Positions 18,772-28,668 of a stretch of DNA of 29,026 nucleotides are shown piece after piece (the first letter of the stretch is position 1; every line of letters begins with the position of its first letter). Under the pieces are notes generated by a model. The model had not been told where the DNA came from and did no database searches. It saw only the letters and a program-made list of their open reading frames with translations. The position numbers and the translations under genes are program-made. The DNA lies in the NCBI GenBank assembly GCA_002104945.1, contig MCFH01000136.1, positions 1-29,026 on the forward strand, given 5' to 3'. This DNA comes from Piromyces finnis. Taxonomy: Eukaryota; Neocallimastigomycota; Neocallimastigomycetes; Neocallimastigales; Neocallimastigaceae.

Positions 18772-19479
18772 TGTTACGGTTCGAGGAATTTACTTTTATT
18801 TATAAAATATTAATAAATTTATTAATACTCAAAAATAATATTAAAATGAAATAAGAAAAATTGTTTTATTAATAAAATTGTTTTATTAAGATATTAATAT
18901 AAAATTATAAAATAAAATAAAAATAAAAATAAAAATATCTGTATATTCTCTAATTCTTATAATATACACCTTTTTATACTTTTTGTAAAAAATTAAGTAG
19001 TGTTAATTAAAAGAATTAGTCTTTAATTATTTACATAATTTTAGTATTTAAATTACTTTTAAATGAATAATAAATTACATTACTATTATAATAAATATTT
19101 ATACATATTATTAAATTGATTAACATACATTAAAGTTTACTTTAAATATATTTAACTAAAAAATTTTACTATTTTACAGAAATATTATTCATAATTTTAA
19201 TTAATAAAAATTCATTAACTTGATAAATTAAACTAAAAGTTCAATAAACTATAATTTTCAATATATTATTATTACTAAATTAATTTTTAAGTTTAATAAA
19301 ATAAAATTTAAGTTCAATAAAAAATAATTATTAATAATTTTAAATATAATTTAAGTGTATACATTAATTTACAAATAAGAATATTGTAAAGTTTTCATAC
19401 ATTTAGGAACAATAATGAATGGATTAGGTCATAATCATTAATTATGACAAGAATAACATTATTTGTTGGTTCCTTAACA
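18772..19479 (-). repeat. 3' LTR of E
   Basis: 708 bp; plus-strand start TGTTACGGTTCGAGG, end GGTTCCTTAACA (inverted TGTTA/TAACA termini). Its first ~200 bases reappear in reverse complement at about 26060-26253 and, shorter, in direct orientation from 25931, which identifies those as remnants of 5' LTRs. The 3' portion near 19400-19479 can fold (tcataatcat/atgat, with nested ggaac/gttcc). Confidence 0.9.
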
Positions 19480-19496
19480 AGTGCCCCCACGAAGAC
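19480..19496 (-). promoter_or_regulatory. Polypurine tract of E
   Basis: Minus strand GTCTTCGTGGGGGCACT immediately before TGTTAAGGAACC, the start of the 3' LTR. The G-run position is as expected for a plus-strand primer. Confidence 0.75.
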
Positions 19497-19502
19497 TCTT
19501 GC

Positions 19503-20603
19503 TTACGCAAAAGCAGAGTTAAACTTTACAATATTCTTAAGATGAACATTTCGGTTCATCTGAATTCCAGTGGATATATCAGCTAAAGTAACAGTATTGA
19601 ATTGTTTCTTGACAACTTTGAGTGGTCCAACGAAATAAGGCTCTAACTTCGTTCGATTAAAATTTCTAACTAATACTAGATCACCGATATGGATATTTTT
19701 GCCCTTAGTCATACTTTGTTTTTCTTCCCTTCTAGTAGCCCAGTATTTATTCGCATTTTTAATATTTTCACAAGCTTCCAACGTCCACCTGTAATGATTA
19801 ATAAACTTCTCAAGTAAGATTTCATCCGAAGACTGATTAATACCCTTAGTAGGTCTGGCGGCAATATCAAAGGGTTGCTGATCTTCTCTTCCATAAACCA
19901 ATTCAAAACTAGAATGGTTTGTGACAGTATTTTTAGTAGTTCTGAGCGCCCAAAGAGCAGAAGGCAAAATTTCATCCCAATCCTTGTTTTCTTTTCCAAG
20001 CAGTCTTAGAAGCTTTCCAATTTCTTTGTTTCTATTTTCAGTCAAACCATTACTTTCAGGATGATAAGTTGAGACAAACTTGACATAGACATCATATAAG
20101 TCCAGGAAAACTTTGGTCATATCTGAGGTAAATTGGACACCGTTATCGGTTGTAATGACTTGTGGTACTCCATGCCGAGAGAAAACATTGATTAAAAATT
20201 TTATGACATCCTTTGAAGTGATATTTTCGGTGGGTTCTGCTTCGACCCATTTTGTGAAATGATCCACTGCAACTATAATATATTGGTTATTGTTACGAGT
20301 TTTTACCAATGGACCAATGATATCTAAACCCAGATGAGTGAAAGGAGCTTCAACCTCAGTTGGAAGATTTTCCGTAGGTTCTGGATATGGTTGAGGGCGA
20401 TTAAGTTGGCATTTTTCACATTTGGCTACAACTCTTCGAATATCATTAACCATGTCGTTCCAATAATAGCTTTTTCTCAGACGTTGATAAGTTTTATAAT
20501 ATCCTTCATGTCCAATGTTATGAGCTTCCAAAATCAATTTCAGCTTTTCATTGGTTTCCGTGATCAGTTTTCGATAATTCCTTCCATCAATAAAGTAATC
20601 CAC
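19503..20603 (-). CDS. Integrase of E
   Basis: 366 residues, open to its stop. HHCC zinc finger H28, H32, C62, C65 (AHNIGHEG, KCEKCQ). Catalytic triad D94 (LGLDIIGPL), D153 (TTDNGVQFTS) and E189 (YHPESNGLTENRN), with exactly 35 residues between the second D and E. A C-terminal module follows (HIGDLVLVRNFNR, YFVGPLKVVKK). No chromodomain; the protein ends FNSAFA just before the polypurine tract. The first Met is not a true start: the frame overlaps the RNase H frame (20564-21403) in another phase, so it entered from pol by an ancestral continuous frame. Confidence 0.92.
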   Translation of the reverse strand: MDYFIDGRNYRKLITETNEKLKLILEAHNIGHEGYYKTYQRLRKSYYWNDMVNDIRRVVAKCEKCQLNRPQPYPEPTENLPTEVEAPFTHLGLDIIGPLVKTRNNNQYIIVAVDHFTKWVEAEPTENITSKDVIKFLINVFSRHGVPQVITTDNGVQFTSDMTKVFLDLYDVYVKFVSTYHPESNGLTENRNKEIGKLLRLLGKENKDWDEILPSALWALRTTKNTVTNHSSFELVYGREDQQPFDIAARPTKGINQSSDEILLEKFINHYRWTLEACENIKNANKYWATRREEKQSMTKGKNIHIGDLVLVRNFNRTKLEPYFVGPLKVVKKQFNTVTLADISTGIQMNRNVHLKNIVKFNSAFA

Positions 20604-21403
20604 CCCACTATTTTGGTGAACTTTTCTTCAACAAATTCTTTAATTACCTTAGATAGCATGGTTTCTTCTATACCTTTATTAATTTTAGTAGCTAACACTT
20701 CCTTATCTTTGTCATTTCTCATTCGAGACAGTGCATCTGCTACAACATTCTTTTTACCTTGTTCATAACGAATATCAACTCCTAGCATACTAGCTGTTAA
20801 ACACCATCTTGTTTGTCTTGCATTGTTTGGCTCCTTATTTTTAAATAATCCAATTAATGGTTTATGATCAGTATAGACGATAGTCTTGAATGGACTTCCC
20901 ATTATATAAGGCTTTAATTTAGTAATGCAGTAAAATAAGGCAGTCCCTTCCAAGTCAGTAATTCCATAATTTTTTTCTGCTTTCGTCAGACTTCGGCTAA
21001 TATAATGAATTGGATGTTCAATATCTGTGCCTTCCTTTTGTAATAATACTCCTCCGATTCCTTCATACGATGCATCTGTTCGGATTATAAATTCTTTCTC
21101 AAAATCAGGGAATTTCAGAATAGGCGCATTAATTAACTTTTCTTTCAATATAATAAAACTCTCTTGTTGTTCATTACACCATTTGAAAGGAACACCTTTT
21201 CTAAGCAGCTTACACAAGGGAGCAGTAAGTTTAGCATAATTAGGAATAAAATCTCTATAATATCCAATTGAACCTAGGAATGATCTTAATTCATGGATAT
21301 TCGAAGGAGGTTTCCAATTTTTTATAGCTTGGATTTTGTTATCTAATGGTTTAAGACCTTCTGTAGTTAAACGATGGCCTAACACGTCAACTTCAGTTTG
21401 CAT
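20564..21403 (-). pseudogene. RT thumb/connection and RNase H fragment of E
   Basis: About 279 residues beginning VDVLGHRLTTEGLKP (RT thumb), with ELRSFLGSIGYYRDF, then RNase H motifs RTDASYEGIGG, a catalytic Glu in TDLEGTAL, YTDHKPL, and ending with VVADALSRMRND. It runs into the integrase zinc-finger region in the wrong phase after EEKFTKIVG. Both ends are frameshifts rather than genuine termini. Confidence 0.9.
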
Positions 21404-21465
21404 AAAATGACATTTTTCAATATTGATTTTTAGTTTGTTTTCCCGGAAAATTGCTAAAACTTGAT

Positions 21466-21918
21466 TTATATGTTCAATATGTTCTTCAATACTCTTGAAT
21501 AGATCAGAATATCATCAATGAAGTTATAAACACACTTTCCAATTAACGGAAACAGAATCCGATTCATCTCCCTCTGAAATGTAGCGGGTGCTCCAGTGAG
21601 ACCAAAAGGCATAACCTTGAATTGGTAATTTCCAAACTTAGTTGTAAAACTTGTCAATTCAACGCTTTCTTCATCCATAAGGATTTGATGATAGCCGGAA
21701 TATAAGTCCATAGTAGTGAATATAGTTGCACCATGTAAACTATCAAATATCTCATCTATAAAAGGAATTGAATAGGCATCCTTTTCAGACAAATCATTAA
21801 CTCTTCGATAGTCCACGCACATTCTCCATTTCCCATTATGCTTCGGGACCAAAACCACCGGAGAAGACCATTCCGAGTACGATGGCTCAATTAGCTTTTT
21901 ATTAATCAATTTAGACAA
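21466..21918 (-). pseudogene. Reverse transcriptase core fragment of E
   Basis: 150 residues of RT fingers/palm: SEWSSPVVLVPKHNGKWRMC, VDYRRVND, the first catalytic Asp in TTMDLYSGYHQI, VMPFGLTGAPATFQ, and FIDD in NFIDDILIYS. Directly after IYS the frame is lost: one missing A in the codons after tattca (about 21496) shifts the reading so that the expected EEHIEHI is out of frame. Upstream, ~21920-22525 is too frameshifted to read as one frame. Confidence 0.9.
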
Positions 21919-22525
21919 TTCTTCCTTAAGTATATCAGATTTGAACTTGGCTAACCTATATGATCTTTGTTTAATTGGCTTTGCTCCTGGCTTTAAATTA
22001 ATCTTATGGGAGTTAAATTCGAAGGTGTTAGTTCTTCAGAAGAAGTAGCAATAATTTCAATATTCTCTTCCAATATCCGAACAATTTGTTCTCGATACTT
22101 TCATTAAGAGTCTCAGTAAAATTTTATTGTGAATATATTCTGAAGGTGGTAAACCTTCAATATTTTCAAATCACTTTTAAAATCTTCATCACCGACTCTA
22201 CGTATCATACACATAATCTTTTCTTCATCATCATATTTGTTATTAATTGGAGCAATATCTTCAATAAATCCATTTGAATTAAATCTGCAAAGACTATAGC
22301 GAAGTGGTGGATAATAAGTTGTTATCCATTTGGGTTTTCAAATTAATTAACATATCATAAAAGGGGTCTTCTTTATCCACCACTCTAAAATCAGCAGTGA
22401 TTGTAAGATCATTTATCTGGACCGGTACTCTAATAATTATACCTTCCGAATATCATCATTTTTAGTAGCTAAACGTATTCTTCCACAACTCAATCCAATA
22501 GATTCATATTGATGGGGAAGTTTAT

Positions 22526-22810
22526 CTAAATATTTTTTGTTATAATACTTAAGTTGCTACAGGAATCAACTAATAATTTACCTGGTACCCCATCAACCGT
22601 TGCATCTACCATAGCGATATCTTCTTCTGATACTTCTTTACTTTTGCTTACATACAAATGATCTACATTATTTACTAATACCGAAGTAGCATTAAAATTC
22701 TCCAGAGCTCCCACAATTTTTGTGTTGTTCTTTTCCAGTTTAAGACCTTGTGACACTTGCGTTCGTAACTTTGGAGCCGAGTTAAGTAATTGACCAAAAG
22801 TATATTGCAT
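22526..22810 (-). pseudogene. Aspartic protease region fragment of E
   Basis: About 94 residues containing MVDATVDGVPGKLLVDSCSN followed by LSIIT, the pattern of a retropepsin active site (hydrophobic-D-S/T-G-x). Here the usual Gly is Cys (DSC). If that is not a consensus error, the enzyme would be unusual or inactive. A partly overlapping fragment in another phase (22675-22929) carries the preceding lysine-rich linker. Confidence 0.7.
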
Positions 22811-22987
22811 TTTGTTTCGTTAAGATCTTTAACTACATTATATTCTTCCGTATCTGCTATCATTTGAATATTTCTAGCAGTTTTCTTAACCTTCGATTCT
22901 GCAGGTTTTTCTTTCTTTTGCTCTTTCATTAATTATTTAGAGTTGAATTAGAAGTAGATTTGGTTGATTCACTTGTGTTATCTTTCT

Positions 22988-23533
22988 CTACCACCTTAGC
23001 ACCTTTCTTATCTGTAATTGCAGACAACATTTCTTCTTCATCATAGTCGATAATAATAGGATCTTCATTAGAACTTGCCAATTCATTCTTTTCTTCTTCC
23101 TTTTGTTCACTACTACTAGCACGCTCTTTATCCCGAAGTTTCTTTCTTTTAGTTTTTGTTCTCTGATATTCGGTTGAGCAATAATAGAAGGATGCAGTTG
23201 CTTAGGAGAAACATCTATTGGTATATTTTCTAATTCTTGTGCTTTACGTTTCCTAAGAGCAGGTGTAAGAATAGGTCTAGGATCATTTTTCAAGTTTTTG
23301 TGAAGTCGTTTTTCTTTATTACCATCTTGTTCTTTGCTTATTTTATCCAACTTCCTTTTATTAGCACATACAAAGAACTGTTCATTAATATCAGTATCTT
23401 CAAAGTCACTTTCGATTTCTTCATCATATTCTTCTTTCGACCAATCACTCTGGCTTGTTGTTTCTTCACTTGGCATTGACTGATACTGAGCTGAAGCTAT
23501 TTTATTGACGATGGGAGTGCTTTCTTCTCCCAC
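22988..23533 (-). pseudogene. Pol N-terminal acidic/basic region of E
   Basis: About 181 residues starting at GTG (23533-23531) directly after the gag stop codon TAA (23536-23534), in the same frame. It is acidic (SKEEYDEEIESDFEDTDI), then basic (KRKLDKISKEQD, PALRKRKAQELE). No catalytic motif; a spacer between Gag and protease is the simplest reading. The right-arm equivalent begins at 28669. Confidence 0.65.
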
Positions 23534-23536
23534 TTA

Positions 23537-24400
23537 ATGATTTAAATGATTATCATAATAACGCTTCTTGTTTCCTTCAATAATGGCTTGAAGTTTTGGG
23601 CAATTTTGTTGATAATGACCAGGTTCACTACAGAAGAAACAAGCTTTAATAGTTAAATTTTTCATTTTCTTGACTAGTTATTCATTTCATCATCTTTATT
23701 AGGCTTTTTGGCTTCATAAAAAGAAACTTTTCTCTTGTATGGTTGAAAATTATTATAACTTTTGGTTATTGCATAGTCATTGGTAGATTACCATCATTAT
23801 CTATTCTAGTAGATAACCTATCTACCTTCTCAGCTATCTTAAAGGCCTTTTCTAGAGTGATATCATCTTTTAAAGATACTTTTCTCCATGCTTCTTTATT
23901 ATTTTGTAAAGAATCTGCATAATCTAACACACTAATCTGCTTCTTCTTTTTCTTATCCAACTTTAAATATAAAGATCTATATCTTCTATTGAAATCTTTA
24001 ACTGATTCATTTCTTCTTATACGTAGTCTTCTTATTCCCGTAATAAATACTTTGATCTTCTTTTAACCAAAAATGTTCAAGGGCATTGATAATTTCCCAA
24101 GTGAGGGATATCTTCTTCATTAGATTCATTTTTCTGATTCTCTTTCATTTTCACTTTCATATTCATCTTCACTATCACTCTTTATCTTCCACCTTGGATT
24201 ACCTTTCTTGGTTCACCCTTAGAAGTAAGCACACATGCCATGTAAATTTTCTTGGCACTAGTGATATCTTAAGTTTCCAATCCATAAACTTATTTCAGAA
24301 GCCCAGGATCTTATGTCCAAATTATCTTTGGAAAGTTTTCTATATCCTTGAGTTCCTTCTTCAACTCCTTGAAATCTATCCTTGTAGTAGAATTGCTCAT
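23537..24400 (-). pseudogene. Gag of E, left copy, frameshifted
   Basis: Mirror image of the intact gag at 27787-28668, shortened by several 1-2 nt losses. Examples are a missing C near 23676 (actagt against the right copy's acctagt) and missing bases around 24015-24090. A readable stretch remains at 23766-23960 (QISVLDYADSLQNNKEAWRK). The zinc-knuckle cysteines are still encoded near 23620-23650. Confidence 0.9.
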
Positions 24401-25906
24401 TTTCTTGTATTTTCCTTGACCGAATTTATTGCAGTACAAGATGACACAGTATAGACTCAAAAATACCTTTGATAGTCTAAAAAAAAATTATAAGTTCGAA
24501 ATTCCTTTATCGACCACTTATTAGTTGTAACCAAGCTCGAAATTCCTTTATCGACCACTTGACAGAATGAGATACAAATAATCTAGCACAGCACGTACTA
24601 CCAATTATTTATTTAAATTTTAGTATCACTCCTTACTATCTTAGTTCAGTCAGAAAAGATGAAATTATTACTTTTGTTTTCTGTTTTTCTTATAGTTAAT
24701 TATTATTTGTTTTCAATTTACTAGCAAGAATTTTAATTTAATATTGTTATTACTGATTCAAGTTACCGACCAAATTATATATAATAGACTATTAACTAAG
24801 AGTCTTTCGTCCAATGGTAAATGTTGCCGTCACCTTATTCACACGATCTAAGTTCCGTCACGTGCTTCAGGATCTTTCTACCACCCCTAGTATACCTCTG
24901 TTGATTAGTTAATAAGCTTGTCTATGCTGATATAACTTGTTTAACTTAAAACAGTAAGAAAAGAATATTTCAATTAGCAATATTAAATTACTCGAAGAGA
25001 ATCAACAAAAAGAATAGATATATATATCTATATTTTTTTTTTTTTTTTTTTTTTAATTTAATTATTTTTTAAAAACTTATTTCTTTTTATAAAAATATAG
25101 GCCAACCTATATAATGTTAAACCATCAAGTATTATAGGTTGTGTAATTCTAAGTGAAAATCCCTCGTAGCTCTTTGATGATAAGCCACAAATATACCCGA
25201 TGGTTAATATTAATATAATTTAATAAAAGGAAGTAACGTAATTAATTTCTTTATTATCACTAACTTAATTAGCGGAAAGAAAATAATTGATTATCTTCCC
25301 CAATTATCAGATATAATTGAACACCAAAGTATTACGTACAGCAGTTTAACTTGCCACGCTAAGGGTCACTTTCGAATTATTTATTTATATTTTAAAAAGA
25401 ATAATTTTTAAAAATCGTTCAATTAAAAAAAAATATTTTTTTTTTTTTTTAAAAAATTATAAATACTAAAATAATATTTAATTTATTAAAAATTTGAATT
25501 ACAATAATAAGTATAGTAGAACAGCATTTCACAGCAATTTTCCAATACTTATTTAGGGTGCTTAGTAGTTCACAATTGCCCAGCTTACCGTATTACCAGT
25601 GTCATGTAGCAATTATGCGAGGCACTTCTATTTCTCTAGCAAAATAGAAAGGTTCAGCGCTTTCCAGTATCCTACTGTGAAAGATAAACTAGACCTAAAA
25701 ACTTAACCACTAATTCCTAAATAAGTACTGCTTCTAAAGCGTACTAATTCAGTTCTACTAAATATTATACCTTAAAGCTTCAACAGTAATATAAATATTA
25801 CCTATAACTTTGAAGGGTAATAAATTTTTAAGAAATTTATATAATATTTTAGTAATATTTTAATATTACTTTATCCTATGTATTAATAATTTTTATTAAT
25901 ATTATT
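24401..25906 (-). other. Long 5' leader of E, left arm
   Basis: About 1.5 kb between the primer site and gag. It includes two 24-base direct repeats at 24496-24519 and 24537-24560 (41-bp period), poly-T runs (~25035-25055 and ~25430-25450), and less AT-rich blocks at 24810-24905 and 25545-25700 that are almost unchanged in the opposite arm. A 9-bp-stem hairpin (cttctattt/aaatagaaag) lies near 25625-25652. No convincing ORF is conserved between arms. It may hold packaging or translation elements. Confidence 0.75.
24496..24560. repeat. Pair of 24-base direct repeats in the E leader
   Basis: The block starting tcgaaattccttta and ending cgaccactt occurs at 24496-24519 and 24537-24560, and again in mirror at 27627-27650 and 27668-27691. 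The two copies in each arm appear identical. Confidence 0.9.
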
Positions 25907-25923
25907 CCCCGATATCTCCACCA
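25907..25923 (-). promoter_or_regulatory. tRNA-type primer-binding site of E, left copy
   Basis: Minus strand TGGTGGAGATATCGGGG, seven bases from the LTR end. Its complement CCCCGATATCTCCACCA ends in CCA and looks like the last 17 bases of a tRNA whose acceptor stem would begin GGAGATA. The tRNA identity is not assigned. Confidence 0.8.
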
Positions 25924-25930
25924 ATTTTTA

Positions 25931-26253
25931 TGTTACGGTTCGAGGAATTTACTTTTATTTATAAAATATTAATAAATTTATTAATACTCAAAAATAATAT
26001 TAAAATGAAATAAGAAAAATTGTTTTATTAAAAAATTGTTTTTTAATCAAAAATAAAAGTGTATATTATAAGAATTAGAGAAATACAGATATTTTTATTT
26101 TTATTTTTATTTTATTTATATTTTATATTAATATCTTAATAAAACAATTTTATTAATAAAACAATTTTTCTTATTTCATTTTAATATTATTTTTGAGTAT
26201 TAATAAATTTATTAATATTTTATAAATAAAAGTAAATTCCTCGAACCGTAACA
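25931..26253. repeat. Fused 5' LTR remnants at the palindrome centre
   Basis: Reads TGTTACGGTTCGAGG from the left and, in reverse complement, the same from the right (cgaaccgtaaca at 26242-26253). The right-hand part (about 26060-26253) matches ~195 bases of the E LTR (18772-18969); the left-hand part covers only ~100. Two truncated 5' LTRs are thus joined head-to-head, leaving neither E copy with a complete 5' LTR. Confidence 0.88.
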
Positions 26254-26260
26254 TAAAAAT

Positions 26261-26277
26261 TGGTGGAGATATCGGGG
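26261..26277 (+). promoter_or_regulatory. tRNA-type primer-binding site of E, right copy
   Basis: TGGTGGAGATATCGGGG, seven bases after the LTR end at 26253; identical to the left-arm site in mirror orientation. Confidence 0.8.
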
Positions 26278-27786
26278 AATAATATTAATAAAAATTATTA
26301 ATACATAGGATAAAGTAATATTAAAATATTACTAAAATATTATATAAATTTCTTAAAAATTTATTACCCTTCAAAGTTATAGGTAATATTTATATTACTG
26401 TTGAAGCTTTAAGGTATAATATTTTAGTAGAACTGAATTAGTACGCTTTAGAAGCAGTACTTATTTAGGAATTAGTGGTTAAGTTTTTAGGTCTAGTTTA
26501 TCTTTCACAGTAGGATACTGGAAAGCGCTGAACCTTTCTATTTTGCTAGAGAAATAGAAGTGCCTCGCATAATTGCTACATGACACTGGTAATACGGTAA
26601 GCTGGGCAATTGTGAACTACTTAAGCACCCTAAATAAGTATTGGAAAATTGCTGTGAAATGCTGTTCTACTATACTTATTATTGTAATTCAAATTTTTAA
26701 TAAATTAAATATTATTTTAGTATTTATAATTTTTTAAAAAAAAAAAAAAATATTTTTTTTTTAATTGAACGATTTTTAAAAATTATTCTTTTTAAAATAT
26801 AAATAAATAATTCGAAAGTGACCCTTAGCGTGGCAAGTTAAACTGCTGTACGTAATACTTTGGTGTTCAATTATATCTGATAATTGGGGAAGATAATCAA
26901 TTATTTTCTTTCCGCTAATTAAGTTAGTGATAATAAAGAAATTAATTACGTTACTTCCTTTTATTAAATTATATTTAATATTAACCATCGGGTATATTTG
27001 TGGCTTATCATCAAAGAGCTACGAGGGATTTTCACTTAGAATTACACAACCTATAATACTTGATGGTTTAACATTATATAGGTTGGCTTATATTTTTATA
27101 AAAAGAAATAAGTTTTTAAAAAATAATTAATTAAAAAAAAAAAAAAAAAAAATATAGATATATATATCTATTCTTTTTGTTGATTCTCTTCGAGTAATTT
27201 AATATTGCTAATTGAAATATTCTTTTCTTACTGTTTTAAGTTAAACAAGTTATATCAGCATAGACAAGCATTATTAACTAATCAACAGAGGTATACTAGG
27301 GGTGGTAGAAAGATCCTGAAGCACGTGACGGAACTTAGATCGTGTGAATAAGGTGACGGCAACATTTACCATTGGACGAAAGACTCTTAGTTAATAGTCT
27401 ATTATATATAATTTGGTCGGTAACTTGAATCAGTAATAACAATATTAAATTAAAATTCTTGCTAGTAAATTGAAAACAAATAATAATTAACTATAAGAAA
27501 AACAGAAAACAAAAGTAATAATTTCATCTTTTCTGACTGAACTAAGATAGTAAGGAGTGATACTAAAAATTTAAATAAATAATTGGTAGTACGTGCTGTG
27601 CTAGATTATTTGTATCTCATTCTGTCAAGTGGTCGATAAAGGAATTTCGAGCTTGGTTACAACTAATAAGTGGTCGATAAAGGAATTTCGAACTTATAAT
27701 TTTTTTTTAGACTATCAAAGGTATTTTTGAGTCTATACTGTGTCATCTTGTACTGCAATAAATTCGGTCAAGGAAAATACAAGAAA
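26278..27786 (+). other. Long 5' leader of E, right arm
   Basis: Mirror of 24401-25906 with the same blocks: poly-A runs, the cacgtgacgg segment at ~27320, and direct repeats at 27627-27650 and 27668-27691. A 67-codon frame at 26927-27130 has no recognised homology and is probably chance. Confidence 0.75.
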
Positions 27787-28668
27787 ATGAGCAATTCTAC
27801 TACAAGGATAGATTTCAAGGAGTTGAAGAAGGAACTCAAGGATATAGAAAAACTTTCCAAAGATAATTTGGACATAAGATCCTGGGCTTCTGAAATAAGT
27901 TTATGGATTGAACTTCAAGATATCACTAGTGCCAAGAAAATTTACATGGCATGTGTGCTTACTTCTAAGGGTGAACCAAGAAAGGTAATCCAAGAGTTGG
28001 AAGATAAAGACAGTGATAGTGAAGATGAATATGAAAGTGAAAATGAAGAAGAGAATCAGAAAAATGAATCTAATGAAGAAGATTATCCCTCACTTGGGAA
28101 AATTATCAATGCCCTTGAAACATTTTATGGGTTAAAAGAAGATCAAAGTATGTTATTACGGGAACTAAGAAGACTACGTATAAGAAGAAATGAATCAGTT
28201 AAAGATTTCAATAGAAGATATAGATCTTTATATTTAAAGTTGGATAAGAAAAAGAAGAAGCAGATTAGTGTGTTAGATTATGCAGATTCTTTACAAAATA
28301 ATAAAGAAGCATGGAGAAAAGTATCTTTAAAAGATGATATCACTCTAGAAAAGGCCTTTAAGATAGCTGAGAAGGTAGATAGGTTATCTACTAGAATAGA
28401 TAATGATGGTAATCTACCAACGACTACTGCAATAACCAAAAGTTATAATAATTTTCAACCATACAAGAGAAAAGTTTCTTTTACTGAAGCCAAAAAGCCT
28501 AATAAAGATGATGAAATGAATAACCTAGTCAAGAAAATGAAAAATTTAACTATTAAAGCTTGTTTCTTCTGTAGTGAACCTGGTCATTATCAACAAAATT
28601 GCCCAAAACTTCAAGCCATTATTGAAGGAAACAAGAAGCGTTATTATGATAATCATTTAAATCATTAA
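27787..28668 (+). CDS. Gag of E, right copy (intact)
   Basis: 293 residues from ATG at 27787 (context gaaaATGag; the frame is open 60 bases further up but without an ATG). N-terminal SISxW-like helix region (RSWASEISLWIELQDI); an acidic stretch at ~72-99; a capsid-like helical domain at ~100-210 (LRRLRIRRNESVKDFNRRYR); a basic linker; and one CCHC zinc knuckle C259-x2-C262-x4-H267-x4-C272 (CFFCSEPGHYQQNC) for RNA binding. It ends NHLNH at TAA. Typical size and layout for a Ty3/Gypsy Gag. It is followed directly by pol in the same frame. Confidence 0.93.
   Translation: MSNSTTRIDFKELKKELKDIEKLSKDNLDIRSWASEISLWIELQDITSAKKIYMACVLTSKGEPRKVIQELEDKDSDSEDEYESENEEENQKNESNEEDYPSLGKIINALETFYGLKEDQSMLLRELRRLRIRRNESVKDFNRRYRSLYLKLDKKKKKQISVLDYADSLQNNKEAWRKVSLKDDITLEKAFKIAEKVDRLSTRIDNDGNLPTTTAITKSYNNFQPYKRKVSFTEAKKPNKDDEMNNLVKKMKNLTIKACFFCSEPGHYQQNCPKLQAIIEGNKKRYYDNHLNH

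Larger units (their letters stand above)
18772..26253 (-). mobile_element. Ty3/Gypsy retrotransposon E, left copy
   Basis: Minus-strand element: 3' LTR 18772-19479, polypurine tract 19480-19496, frameshifted IN, RNase H, RT, PR and gag from 19503 to 24400, a 1.5-kb leader, tRNA-type primer site 25907-25923, and only a truncated 5' LTR from 25931. The order gag-PR-RT-RH-IN is Ty3/Gypsy. The pol frames are separated by single-base losses, often in A/T runs. No chromodomain is evident after integrase. The 5' end is fused to a mirror-image copy. Confidence 0.93.

Noticed and set aside
18772-18790. GGTTCGAGG at the start of LTR E as a Pol III B box
   Set aside because: Only half of the B-box consensus is present, with no A box or tRNA fold.
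22086-24454. Plus-strand frames of 63-122 codons over E gag/pol
   Set aside because: Antisense to recognisable gag, protease and RT fragments and rich in Phe/Ile/Ser as expected from AT-rich antisense.
26927-27130. 67-codon frame in the E right leader
   Set aside because: Low-complexity, hydrophobic by AT bias, no homology and not kept as an open frame in the left arm.
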